Positions 43,805 through 51,983 of a stretch of 64,000 bases of DNA are shown piece after piece. The notes under the pieces are model-generated. The model worked only from the letters and a program-made list of their open reading frames with translations. It ran no database searches and was not told the DNA's origin. The stretch covers positions 1,612,001-1,676,000 of the forward strand of contig NZ_AP024643.1 in NCBI RefSeq assembly GCF_019977195.1, read 5' to 3'. The translations under genes were made by a program, and so were the position numbers. The DNA is from Arthrobacter sp. StoSoilA2. Lineage in GTDB: Bacteria > Actinomycetota > Actinomycetes > Actinomycetales > Micrococcaceae. How positions within the stretch are numbered: the first letter of the stretch is position 1; the number at the start of each line of letters is the position of its first letter.

Positions 43805-45277
43805 ATGGGTCACGGACACTCCCACGGTCACGGTCATTCTGAAAGTTCCGAGCCAACCCCGCAGGCGATTGCCTCCCGGAACCGCGCCAACTGGCTCCTG
43901 GCTGCGGTGCTGGTTCCACTTGGGGTGCTCACTGTCATTGCCATGATGGTCATGTGGCCCTCGGGCAGCCGGGAGGGAATCTCCTTCGCGAGTCCCTACC
44001 AGGATGCCCCGGGGGTGACTTTCGATACCGGAAAGATCCAGAGCGTGGTGCAGGAAAGCTGCACACAAACCGGCCAAACCGGTGCAGGCCAAACCGATCC
44101 AGGCCAGTCCGGCGGATCCGACTGCACTTTCGCCTTCACGCAGCCGGACAAGGGCGGGGAAGCCGTCAAGGTGGTGATCAACCCCGACGTCGCTAAATCC
44201 CATGGCGTGAATGTGGGGGATTCGATCCGCTATCTGAACCTTTCCGGTGTCCAAGGCGCGGCGCAGGCCAACGGCTCGCCGTCGTACGTTTTTGTGGATT
44301 TCGTGCGGAGCCTGCCGATTGCCCTGCTGGCTGTGCTCTATGCGGTGGTGGTGATCGCTGTGGCGCGCTGGCGTGGCTTCCGGGCACTCCTTGGACTGGT
44401 TGGCGCTTATGCCGTGCTGGTCAGCTTTATCCTGCCGGGGCTTGTGGAGGGGAAGCCGCCACTCATGCTGGCTTTGGTGGGTTCAACGGTGATCATGATC
44501 GGGGTCCTGTACTTCGCCCATGGTTTCTCGGCGAGGACGTCCACGGCCCTGCTCGGAACCATCTTCGGGTTGGGCATTACGGCGCTGTTGGCGGCGTGGG
44601 CCACGGATGCTGCCAACCTTGCAGGCGTCGGTGACCATGACGCTGCAACGCTGATAAATATGTCGGACAAGATTTCAATCTCCGGCATCATCTTGTGCGG
44701 CCTGATCATCTCCGGGCTCGGCGTCCTCAACGACGTCACCATTACCCAGTCATCTGCTGTGTGGGAACTTTACGAACTGGCCCCGAACACCAGTGCCCGG
44801 AAGCTGTTCTCCTCGGCCATGCGGATTGGCCGGGACCACATCGCCTCCACGGTTTACACGATTGCCTTCGCGTACGCTGGTGCCGCCCTTCCGATCCTGA
44901 TCATCGTGATGCTTTACGACCGCCCACTTGCCGAGGCCCTGACCAGTGCGGAGTTGTCCGAGGAAGTCATCCGGACATTGGTCGGCTCCATCGGACTGGT
45001 GCTCGCCATCCCGGTTACCACACTGATAGCTGTCCTGGTGGTCAAGGCCACAGGCGTGAAGGGTGCCGTCCCTGCGCCCGCACTGTCCGTGAATCCGGAG
45101 GACGTGGACGATACCGGTACGCTCGCTGCTGCGGCCGCCGTCGTGGGTTCCGGCAGGGCCGAAACGCTCGACGGCGGCCGGTCTCCGCGCGCGGCCGGCA
45201 AGCCTGCCCGCCCGGGGAGCCGCCGTGCCCAGCGTGAGGCGGAGCGCCGGGGCGACGGGGAAAAACCGATTCCGTAG
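43805..45277 (+). CDS. YibE/F-family membrane protein with histidine-rich N-terminus
   Basis: A 490-aa polytopic protein. It begins with an alternating histidine stretch (MGHGHSHGHGHSESSE) that could bind metal, then one span, an extracytoplasmic domain (about 60-160) and seven or eight further spans of the YibE/F type (YVFVDFVRSLPIALLAVLYA onward), with a basic cytoplasmic tail. The family is uncharacterised. I take the ATG at 43805, which puts the histidine run at the very start; a TTG nine bases upstream is less likely. It runs toward dusB with 40 bases between. Confidence 0.82.
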   Translation: MGHGHSHGHGHSESSEPTPQAIASRNRANWLLAAVLVPLGVLTVIAMMVMWPSGSREGISFASPYQDAPGVTFDTGKIQSVVQESCTQTGQTGAGQTDPGQSGGSDCTFAFTQPDKGGEAVKVVINPDVAKSHGVNVGDSIRYLNLSGVQGAAQANGSPSYVFVDFVRSLPIALLAVLYAVVVIAVARWRGFRALLGLVGAYAVLVSFILPGLVEGKPPLMLALVGSTVIMIGVLYFAHGFSARTSTALLGTIFGLGITALLAAWATDAANLAGVGDHDAATLINMSDKISISGIILCGLIISGLGVLNDVTITQSSAVWELYELAPNTSARKLFSSAMRIGRDHIASTVYTIAFAYAGAALPILIIVMLYDRPLAEALTSAELSEEVIRTLVGSIGLVLAIPVTTLIAVLVVKATGVKGAVPAPALSVNPEDVDDTGTLAAAAAVVGSGRAETLDGGRSPRAAGKPARPGSRRAQREAERRGDGEKPIP

Positions 45278-45317
45278 GGCAAAGGGTCGATTTGCCCTGA
45301 TTTGCAACAATGGATGG

Positions 45318-46499
45318 GTGACTGTAGTAGCAACCCCCCCTGCCCCAAAGCTTGAGCTTCCGCCTTTGCAGCTCGGTGGGATCACCGTGGACACTCCCGT
45401 GATCCTTGCCCCCATGGCGGGCATCACCAACTCGGCCTTCCGCAGGCTCTGCCGTGAATACGGTGGTGGCCTGTACGTGGCCGAGATGGTTACTTCGCGT
45501 GCACTGGTGGAACGGACCCCGGAATCGTTGCGCATCATCTCCCATGATGAGGACGAGAAAGTCCGTTCCGTGCAGCTCTACGGTGTTGACCCCGTAACGG
45601 TCGGCGCGGCTGTCCGCATGCTCGTCGAAGAAGACCGGGCTGACCACATTGACCTCAACTTCGGCTGCCCGGTGCCCAAGGTCACCCGGCGCGGTGGTGG
45701 TTCCGCGCTGCCATGGAAGATCGATCTGTTCACGTCTATCGTGCAGACCGCGGTGAAGGAAGCCTCCAAGGGTGGCATCCCGCTCACCATCAAGATGCGC
45801 AAGGGCATTGACGAGGACCACCTGACGTACCTCGACGCCGGACGGATCGCCCGCGATGCGGGAGTGGCCGCCGTCGCCCTTCACGGCCGTACCGCCGCCC
45901 AGTTCTATTCCGGCCAGGCTGACTGGTCCGCAATTGCCCGCCTTCGTGAGGCGCTGCCTGACATTCCGGTGCTGGGAAACGGTGACATCTGGTCCGCAGA
46001 GGACGCTGTCCGTATGGTCCGGGAAACCGGTGTGGACGGCGTGGTGGTAGGCCGTGGTTGCCAGGGACGCCCGTGGCTGTTCGGTGACCTGCAGGCGGCG
46101 TTCGAAGGCAGCGATCAGCGGCACCGTCCGGGGCTGCGGGAGGTCGCCGAAGGCGTCTACCGTCACGCAGAGCTCATGGTGGAGACCTTCGGCAACGATG
46201 AATACAAGGCACTGCGGGAAATCCGTAAGCACATGGCCTGGTACTTCAAGGGTTACGTAGTTGGCGGGGAGCTTCGCGCCAAGCTGGCCACCGTTCCCAC
46301 CCTCGAGGTCCTGCGCGGACTCCTTGATGAACTGGACATGGATTTGCCGTATCCGGGCATCGATTCCGAGGGCCCGCGCGGCCGTGCCGGATCACCGAAG
46401 AAGCCTGCGCTGCCTAAGGATTGGCTCATGAGCCGTCAGCTGAACGCGGAACAGAGTGCCGAAATCTCCGCAGCAGAGCTGGACGTGTCAGGAGGCTAG
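45318..46499 (+). CDS. dusB: tRNA-dihydrouridine synthase
   Basis: A 393-aa flavoenzyme that reduces uridine to dihydrouridine in the tRNA D-loop. APMAGITNSAFRRLCREYGG is the FMN-binding start, LYVAEMVTSRAL follows, and the catalytic cysteine is in LNFGCPVPKVTRRGGGSAL. The later GRTAAQFYSG and GNGDIW segments match DusB. Start: GTG at 45318, since the preceding in-frame codons fall inside the previous gene. Dgt follows after 64 bases and dnaG after that, a common actinobacterial order. Confidence 0.93.
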   Translation: MTVVATPPAPKLELPPLQLGGITVDTPVILAPMAGITNSAFRRLCREYGGGLYVAEMVTSRALVERTPESLRIISHDEDEKVRSVQLYGVDPVTVGAAVRMLVEEDRADHIDLNFGCPVPKVTRRGGGSALPWKIDLFTSIVQTAVKEASKGGIPLTIKMRKGIDEDHLTYLDAGRIARDAGVAAVALHGRTAAQFYSGQADWSAIARLREALPDIPVLGNGDIWSAEDAVRMVRETGVDGVVVGRGCQGRPWLFGDLQAAFEGSDQRHRPGLREVAEGVYRHAELMVETFGNDEYKALREIRKHMAWYFKGYVVGGELRAKLATVPTLEVLRGLLDELDMDLPYPGIDSEGPRGRAGSPKKPALPKDWLMSRQLNAEQSAEISAAELDVSGG

Positions 46500-46563
46500 C
46501 TTCACACGTGTAAGACTGGCTCAAGAGGCACCATACAACGGCGCTTGAAGGAGGCAGATACCC

Positions 46564-47880
46564 ATGGGAACCGAAGCGATGCTTGGACGCACCGGAACGC
46601 CGCACGACTACGTGCAGGCAATTCCGGGCTACACCGAAGCGGATTCTGCGCGGTGGGTGGAAGAGCCGCGAAAAACCAACTACCGTTCCGATTTTGAACG
46701 TGACCGGGCACGGGTCCTGCATTCCTCGGCCCTGCGGCGGCTGGGCGCGAAAACGCAGGTTGTTGCTCCGGACACGGACGATTTCGTTCGCACCAGGCTG
46801 ACGCACAGCCTGGAGGTTGCCCAGGTAGGCCGCGAACTTGGCCGTTCACTGGGCTGCGACCCGGACGTTGTGGATACCGCATGCCTGAGCCATGACCTTG
46901 GCCATCCACCCTTCGGCCACAATGGTGAGTCAGCACTGAACGAAGTCGCACATACTATTGGCGGCTTCGAAGGCAACGCGCAGACGCTGAGGTTGTTGAC
47001 GCGCCTGGAACCGAAAGTCCTTGCCGAGGACGGCAGGCCCGCCGGGCTCAACCTGACCCGCGCCAGCCTGGATGCTGCGTCCAAGTACCCGTGGTCCGCC
47101 GTCGACGCCCCCGTCATCCATGGCCACCGCACCAGCAAGTTTGGCGCGTATGAGGACGATCTTCCCGTGTTCGAATGGCTGCGTGAGGGCGCTCCGGGTA
47201 ACCGCTCCTGCATTGAGGCCCAGGTGATGGACCTCGCGGACGATATTTCCTACTCGGTCCATGACGTCGAAGACGCAATCGTCGCAGGCCACTTCCAACT
47301 GAAGTGGATGGAGAATCCGGACCACCGTGCCCGCGTTGTGGGCTACACCAAGCAGTGGTACCTCCCACACAACGATCCTGCTGACATCGATGCTGCCCTT
47401 GCCCGGCTGGAAGCCACCAAAGTGTGGGTCCGTGAGGCTGACGGGAGCCGGAAATCCATGGCCGCGCTGAAAGACATGACCAGCCAGCTCATCGGCCGGT
47501 TCTGCCAAAGCGCCATGGAAACCACCAGGGACCATTTCGGCCCTGCCAACCTGACCCGCTATGGCGCCGAGCTCATGGTCCCGGAGGACACCGTGACCGA
47601 AATCGCGGTCCTGAAGGGCCTGGCCACTACATTCGTCATTTCCACGGACCACCGCCAGCCCGTCTACGAACGCCAGCGTGAAGTCCTGCACGCTCTGGTG
47701 GGCGTTCTGAATGCCACGGGCGACCGCCACCTCGAGCCGATGTTCGCTGCTGACTGGCGTGACGCTGCCGATGATGGCGCCCGGCTGCGGGTAGTGATTG
47801 ACCAGGTGGCGTCTTTGACGGATGGTTCCGCGCTGGCCATGTACGAGCGCCTGGTGGGGAGCCTGCCGTCGCTCTGGTAG
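46564..47880 (+). CDS. dgt: Deoxyguanosinetriphosphate triphosphohydrolase-like protein
   Basis: A 438-aa HD-domain dNTPase that splits dNTPs to nucleoside and triphosphate. Metal ligands are visible as RTRLTHSLEVAQ and SHDLGHPPFGHNGE (the HD motif) and the later DLADDISYSVHDVEDA. SSALRRLGAKTQV is the family N-terminal landmark. The ATG has an AAGGAGG site. It sits between dusB and dnaG. The 3' end, including the stop codon, is part of a 17-bp tandem duplication. Confidence 0.92.
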   Translation: MGTEAMLGRTGTPHDYVQAIPGYTEADSARWVEEPRKTNYRSDFERDRARVLHSSALRRLGAKTQVVAPDTDDFVRTRLTHSLEVAQVGRELGRSLGCDPDVVDTACLSHDLGHPPFGHNGESALNEVAHTIGGFEGNAQTLRLLTRLEPKVLAEDGRPAGLNLTRASLDAASKYPWSAVDAPVIHGHRTSKFGAYEDDLPVFEWLREGAPGNRSCIEAQVMDLADDISYSVHDVEDAIVAGHFQLKWMENPDHRARVVGYTKQWYLPHNDPADIDAALARLEATKVWVREADGSRKSMAALKDMTSQLIGRFCQSAMETTRDHFGPANLTRYGAELMVPEDTVTEIAVLKGLATTFVISTDHRQPVYERQREVLHALVGVLNATGDRHLEPMFAADWRDAADDGARLRVVIDQVASLTDGSALAMYERLVGSLPSLW

Positions 47881-47899
47881 CACCGTCGCTCTGGTAGCA
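47866..47899. repeat. 17-bp tandem duplication over the dgt stop codon
   Basis: CCGTCGCTCTGGTAGCA is repeated exactly at 47866-47882 and 47883-47899. The first copy contains the dgt stop codon (TAG) and the second is untranslated, so the protein is unaffected. Confidence 0.8.
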
Positions 47900-47934
47900 C
47901 AGGGCCGTCAAGGCGGAGCGGCTAGGATGGTCAC

Positions 47935-49830
47935 GTGGCTGGCTTGATCAAACGTGAAGATATCGACGAAGTACGCCAGCGCACGGATATCAAGGAAGTC
48001 GTTGACGGTTACGTCACCCTGAAGAGTGCTGGCCTGGGCAGCTTCAAGGGCCTGTGCCCCTTCCACGATGAACGCTCACCATCCTTCACTGTGCGCCCCC
48101 AAGTGGGCAGATATCACTGCTTCGGTTGCGGCGAAGACGGGGATGCCATCTCCTTCGTCCAGAAAATGGACCACAGCTCCTTCCACGAGGCAGTGGAAAA
48201 GCTGGCCGCCAGAATTGGCTACGAGCTGCGGTACGAGGACGGTGGCAGTGGTCCAAGCCGCGAAGAAGTGGGCAAGCGCCAGCGTCTCCTGGATGCCCAT
48301 AAGATCGCCGATGAGTTCTTCCGTGCCCAACTGCTGACCCCCGGAGCGGCCGAGGGCCGCAACTTCCTCGCTGGGAGGGGCTTTGACCGTGCGGCAGCAG
48401 AGCACTTCGGCGTGGGCTATGCGCCCCAGGGCTGGGACTCGCTTCTTAAGCACCTGCGTGGCCGCGGGTTTACCGATGCTGAACTCAAACTTACGGGCAT
48501 GTTTTCGGAAGGAAACCGGGGCATCTATGATCGCTTCCGTGGCAGGCTCATTTGGCCCATCCGGGACATCGCCGGCGACACCATCGGGTTCGGCGCCCGG
48601 AAGCTCTACGAGGACGATCAGGGTCCAAAGTACCTGAACACGCCTGAAACCACTCTCTACAAAAAGTCCCAGGTCCTCTACGGGATCGACATCGCCAAAC
48701 GGAACATCGCCAAGGACCGGCAGCTGGTGGTGGTTGAGGGGTACACCGACGTCATGGCCTGCCACCTTGCAGGAGTCACGACGGCGGTCGCCACCTGTGG
48801 CACCGCGTTCGGCACCGAACACATCAAGATCGCCCGGCGCCTGCTTTCGGACGACGGCACCGGGGGAGAGGTTGTCTTTACCTTCGACGGAGACGCCGCC
48901 GGCCAGAAGGCCGCCCTCCGCGCCTTCGAGGAAGACCAACGGTTCGTCGCGCAAACGTACGTTGCGGTGGAACCCACTGGCGCTGATCCGTGTGATCTTC
49001 GTCAACTCAAGGGCGACGCCGCAGTACGTGAACTCATCGATAGCAGGAAGCCGCTCTTCGAGTTCGCGATCCGTGCCTCGCTCCGCAGGCACAACCTGGA
49101 CACGGTAGAAGGCCGGGTCGCAGCGCTGCGGGAAGCGGCGCCCGTTGTGGCACAAATCCGCGACTCCGGCATCCGCCCCGCCTACATACGCGAACTCGCT
49201 GGCTGGTTGGGGATGCCGATTGAGGAAGTCAGCCGCTACGTTGGGGCGGCAGCCAAGCGCGCGGCATCCGGCGCGAGTCCGTCCGGTGCTGCGGAACAAC
49301 CCACGACGACGGCGGCATCGTCGAACGGTCAGGCATCGAACGGTCAGGTCTTCAATCGTCCCGATCCGCGGGACCCCGTGGCAGGGATGGAGCGCCAAGC
49401 GCTGGAAGTCGTCCTCCAGGAGCCCTCAGTCCTGGGCGACGGGGCATGGGAGCGCTTTGAGGCGTCCTATTTTGCCACTCCTGCATATGCGGCGGTGCAT
49501 GCAGCTGTGCGTGCCACAGGCCTGGCCCACGCAGCTGATCCGGTGGCATGGGTGGAGCACATCCGGCAGGAAGTCCCGGAGCCTCTTCGGCCCTTGGTTT
49601 CGGAGTTGGCGGTAACTCCTTTGCCGGCCAGTACCCCGGAGGCCATGCAACGGTATTGCCGGGACATTTTGGCGAGGCTTTTCGAACTGCAGATCACCCG
49701 CATTAAAGCGGACAAGATGGGCCAGCTGCAGCGCCTTGACGCAGCAGCATTTCCCGAGGAATTCCAGCGGCTGAACCGCGAACTGATGGTGCTGGAAATG
49801 CAGCGTCGAGCCCTGCGTTCAGACTCCTGA
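47935..49830 (+). CDS. dnaG: DNA primase
   Basis: DnaG (631 aa) makes RNA primers at the replication fork. The CHC2 zinc finger is formed by Cys41, His44, Cys62 and Cys65 (CPFHDERSPS, then YHCFGCGEDGD). The catalytic TOPRIM domain shows VVVEGYTDVMACH and FTFDGDAAGQKAA, and the C-terminal 180 residues after a Ser/Ala/Gly linker form the helicase-binding region. Length and order are standard. It starts with GTG, with AGGATGG upstream. It closes the dusB-dgt-dnaG group. Confidence 0.96.
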   Translation: MAGLIKREDIDEVRQRTDIKEVVDGYVTLKSAGLGSFKGLCPFHDERSPSFTVRPQVGRYHCFGCGEDGDAISFVQKMDHSSFHEAVEKLAARIGYELRYEDGGSGPSREEVGKRQRLLDAHKIADEFFRAQLLTPGAAEGRNFLAGRGFDRAAAEHFGVGYAPQGWDSLLKHLRGRGFTDAELKLTGMFSEGNRGIYDRFRGRLIWPIRDIAGDTIGFGARKLYEDDQGPKYLNTPETTLYKKSQVLYGIDIAKRNIAKDRQLVVVEGYTDVMACHLAGVTTAVATCGTAFGTEHIKIARRLLSDDGTGGEVVFTFDGDAAGQKAALRAFEEDQRFVAQTYVAVEPTGADPCDLRQLKGDAAVRELIDSRKPLFEFAIRASLRRHNLDTVEGRVAALREAAPVVAQIRDSGIRPAYIRELAGWLGMPIEEVSRYVGAAAKRAASGASPSGAAEQPTTTAASSNGQASNGQVFNRPDPRDPVAGMERQALEVVLQEPSVLGDGAWERFEASYFATPAYAAVHAAVRATGLAHAADPVAWVEHIRQEVPEPLRPLVSELAVTPLPASTPEAMQRYCRDILARLFELQITRIKADKMGQLQRLDAAAFPEEFQRLNRELMVLEMQRRALRSDS

Positions 49831-49916
49831 GGGTCCCTGCCGAGGGCCCTCGGAAGCGGCCTGGAGGCTCGATTTCGTTTTCCGGCGGGGCCCTGTTAAG
49901 CTAGTAACCGCTTCAT

Positions 49917-49989
49917 TCCTCCGTAGCTCAATTGGCAGAGCATTCGACTGTTAATCGAAGGGTTACTGGTTCAAGTCCAGTCGGAGGAG
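49917..49989 (+). tRNA. tRNA-Asn (anticodon GTT), copy 1
   Basis: Complete 73-nt cloverleaf: acceptor TCCTCCG pairs with CGGAGGA (49982-49988), discriminator G, anticodon stem TTCGA/TCGAA with anticodon GTT at 49950-49952. CCA is not encoded. A terminator follows. Confidence 0.97.
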
Positions 49990-49994
49990 CGCAC

Positions 49995-50034
49995 AATACC
50001 CCCGTTCCGGAGTTTCGGAACGGGGGTATTTTTT
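49995..50034 (+). terminator. Terminator after tRNA-Asn copy 1
   Basis: AATACCCCCGTTCCG (49995-50009) pairs with its complement at 50016-50030 and is followed by a T run. Its 3' arm GGGGGTA can also pair with a second TACCCCC at 50036-50042. Confidence 0.88.
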
Positions 50035-50051
50035 ATACCCCCAGGGGGTAT
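50035..50051. promoter_or_regulatory. 17-bp palindrome resembling a CsoR-type site
   Basis: ATACCCCCAGGGGGTAT is a perfect palindrome around one A. It resembles the G/C-tract operators of CsoR copper repressors. It lies about 55 bases before tRNA-Asn copy 2 with no copper gene nearby, so function is doubtful; it could simply be a second stem belonging to the terminator. Confidence 0.35.
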
Positions 50052-50105
50052 CTCCGTCCGATTCGCATTCGCCTAAAACCTTTGCTAAAGTCATAACCGC
50101 TTCAT

Positions 50106-50178
50106 TCCTCCGTAGCTCAATTGGCAGAGCATTCGACTGTTAATCGAAGGGTTACTGGTTCAAGTCCAGTCGGAGGAG
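50106..50178 (+). tRNA. tRNA-Asn (anticodon GTT), copy 2
   Basis: Identical in all 73 bases to copy 1, and the identity extends a few bases on both sides (TAACCGCTTCAT upstream, GCGCA-like downstream). It has its own upstream TAAAGT -10-like element at 50086-50091 and its own terminator. Confidence 0.97.
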
Positions 50179-50183
50179 CGCAA

Positions 50184-50226
50184 GGACCCCGCACCGGTTT
50201 CGTACTGGTGCGGGGTCCACTTTTTT
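50184..50226 (+). terminator. Terminator after tRNA-Asn copy 2
   Basis: GGACCCCGCACCGGT (50184-50198) pairs with ACTGGTGCGGGGTCC (50204-50218) with one G-T wobble, then six T (50221-50226). The T run overlaps the stop of the opposite-strand gene. Confidence 0.9.
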
Positions 50227-50632
50227 ACACGAAATCCATCTCCACCTGGAGGAACCGTGCGGCTTCGGCCACGGCTGCCAGGAAGGCTTCCTGTTCGGTA
50301 GGGGGTGTCCGCGGTTCGCGCGGATGCCACTCGTGGGGAGCGGAGTACACGCGGGTGAACCCACCACCCGGCGGTGCATAGAAGATTCCAAAGCGCTGGA
50401 CCGGCCACTCAGGTGAGGTCTCGGGGGCAACCAGCAACGCGGCGTCGGCTTCCGGGTTGTACCACTGGGCGATGGGCCGGCGCCGGTCATCCGTGAAAAG
50501 GCCTGCCGCATAGAGGGCAGCGGACTGGGGACTGGTCACGGAGCACAGCCGGTCCCACCACAGCGGCAGGATGCGTTCATCCCGACGCTGCCAAGGTGCC
50601 GGAAGCGGCTGCAGCTCTTGCCAATGTGGCAC
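50225..50632 (-). CDS. Conserved-looking hypothetical protein
   Basis: A 135-aa soluble protein that I do not recognise. It is rich in Trp and Pro (LPLWWDRLC, EWPVQRFGIFYAPPGGGFTRVYS) with a C-terminal helix (TEQEAFLAAVAEAARFLQVEM). It starts with GTG 42 bases after the end of the membrane esterase gene on the same strand, so it may be the third gene of that operon. Strong codon bias matches its neighbours, which supports it being real. Confidence 0.6.
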   Translation of the reverse strand: MPHWQELQPLPAPWQRRDERILPLWWDRLCSVTSPQSAALYAAGLFTDDRRRPIAQWYNPEADAALLVAPETSPEWPVQRFGIFYAPPGGGFTRVYSAPHEWHPREPRTPPTEQEAFLAAVAEAARFLQVEMDFV

Positions 50633-50674
50633 ATCTCAACTTTATCGCCGGGGACGGGCCGGCAACAGGGCTGC

Positions 50675-51958
50675 CTAGGGGGACAAGCCGAGTCTCGGAT
50701 ACAGCACCTCAAAGCCCTTTGTCAGGCCGGCGTTCAATGCGATGCCTACATGCCCGCCGTTTGGCACCTCGTAATAGGTCACCGTCATTCCGGAAGCTTT
50801 TGCAGCTGCCGAGACAGCCTTCGCAGCTGCAACATAGGTCACATCATCCGAGCCGACGGTGAAAACGGCAGTGGTGTCTGGAAATTGCTTGCCCTTCATG
50901 ATGTTGATGGGCTTCTGGGCGTCATAGGCTGCCTGGTTGCCGCCAAAGATCTCTGCAAGGTTGCCTGCAGGGTCCTCCGCCCCGGGAAACTCCTCGCCGG
51001 AGATATCCACCACATTGCCCCACATCTTCGGGTATTTGAGCGCAAAGGAGATGGCGCACTGCCCGCCGTTGGAGTATCCGGCGATGGTCCAATGATCGCG
51101 GTCCGGGAGGATGTTCAGGTTCGCCTTGGCCCAGTTCACCACGTCAACGTTGATGTACTTCTCCACGTTTCCGTACTTGGCCGTATCCAGGCATAGAGTG
51201 TCGTCCTGATCCGGTCCGATCTGGTCGGCCACGATCGCGATGGGCGCCAAGCCATTGTTCTTCGCAGCAAATTCGTCCAACGCGGCCGAAACGTACTGGG
51301 GGTCAGGCAGGCCCGGCTGGCCCATCATGAGGACAAACAAGGGCAAACGGGGTGGGTTCTCCGTCAGGGCAGCAGGCGGCAGGTAGATCCCGGCAGGGCG
51401 GGCATTGAAACCCGAGGCGGTGGGTGGAATGACCTGCGTTCCCACTTCGCCTTTTGCTGGCATGTTGGTTGGCGGTTTCCAGTTCTGCCAGAGGGGCCCG
51501 GAAGGGACAGGAGCATCCGGGTCCGGCTTGCTCAGTTGGATGGCTTCCTCAGTGGAAATCCCCAGCGCTGAGCCCAGGGTCCTGTTGAGCCCGAACTCCA
51601 TGTTGACGCCCAGCGCAGTGACCAGGAGGAACACGGGAATCGATATCGCCGCCACGGCCTTCCGCCACCGGGGACTGTGGCGAAAACTAACCGCGGCCAG
51701 GCCAAGTGCAGCGAAGCCTGTGATCACCCAGAACCACACCCGGGGTGTCAGGCCCACGTGGAAGACGTCCAGGACATCCTCCACGATCCAGACCGTCAAC
51801 CAACCCAGCGCTGCTGTCACCACAATGCCAACCACCGCGGTGATGACCCAACGCGAAGACGGCCTGAGGAACAGCAACAGGAAAAGCCCGACGCCGATAA
51901 TCACCGCTATCGTCATGACCACAGGGCCGCTGATCTCGATTTCCAGGAGGCCCTTCAT
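50675..51958 (-). CDS. Membrane-anchored esterase-fold alpha/beta hydrolase
   Basis: A 427-aa protein with four N-terminal spans (about residues 10-135) and an extracytoplasmic alpha/beta hydrolase domain of the esterase-D/antigen-85-like type. The nucleophile elbow is TIAGYSNGGQCAIS and the histidine is in VPNGGHVGIALNAG. It begins 25 bases after an MprF-like aminoacyl-lipid synthase gene. In other bacteria similar pairs combine an aminoacyl-phosphatidylglycerol or aminoacyl-diacylglycerol synthase with a hydrolase of the product, so that role is plausible here but is inferred. Start at 51958; a longer reading would overlap the synthase gene. Confidence 0.78.
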   Translation of the reverse strand: MKGLLEIEISGPVVMTIAVIIGVGLFLLLFLRPSSRWVITAVVGIVVTAALGWLTVWIVEDVLDVFHVGLTPRVWFWVITGFAALGLAAVSFRHSPRWRKAVAAISIPVFLLVTALGVNMEFGLNRTLGSALGISTEEAIQLSKPDPDAPVPSGPLWQNWKPPTNMPAKGEVGTQVIPPTASGFNARPAGIYLPPAALTENPPRLPLFVLMMGQPGLPDPQYVSAALDEFAAKNNGLAPIAIVADQIGPDQDDTLCLDTAKYGNVEKYINVDVVNWAKANLNILPDRDHWTIAGYSNGGQCAISFALKYPKMWGNVVDISGEEFPGAEDPAGNLAEIFGGNQAAYDAQKPINIMKGKQFPDTTAVFTVGSDDVTYVAAAKAVSAAAKASGMTVTYYEVPNGGHVGIALNAGLTKGFEVLYPRLGLSP

Positions 51959-51983
51959 GACTGCCGCGTCCGTCCGGCGGCAG

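Noticed and set aside
49917..50178. Integration site (attL/attR) formed by the duplicated tRNA-Asn
   Set aside because: Only about 110 bases lie between the copies, with a terminator and promoter and no integrase or foreign cargo; a simple gene duplication explains it.
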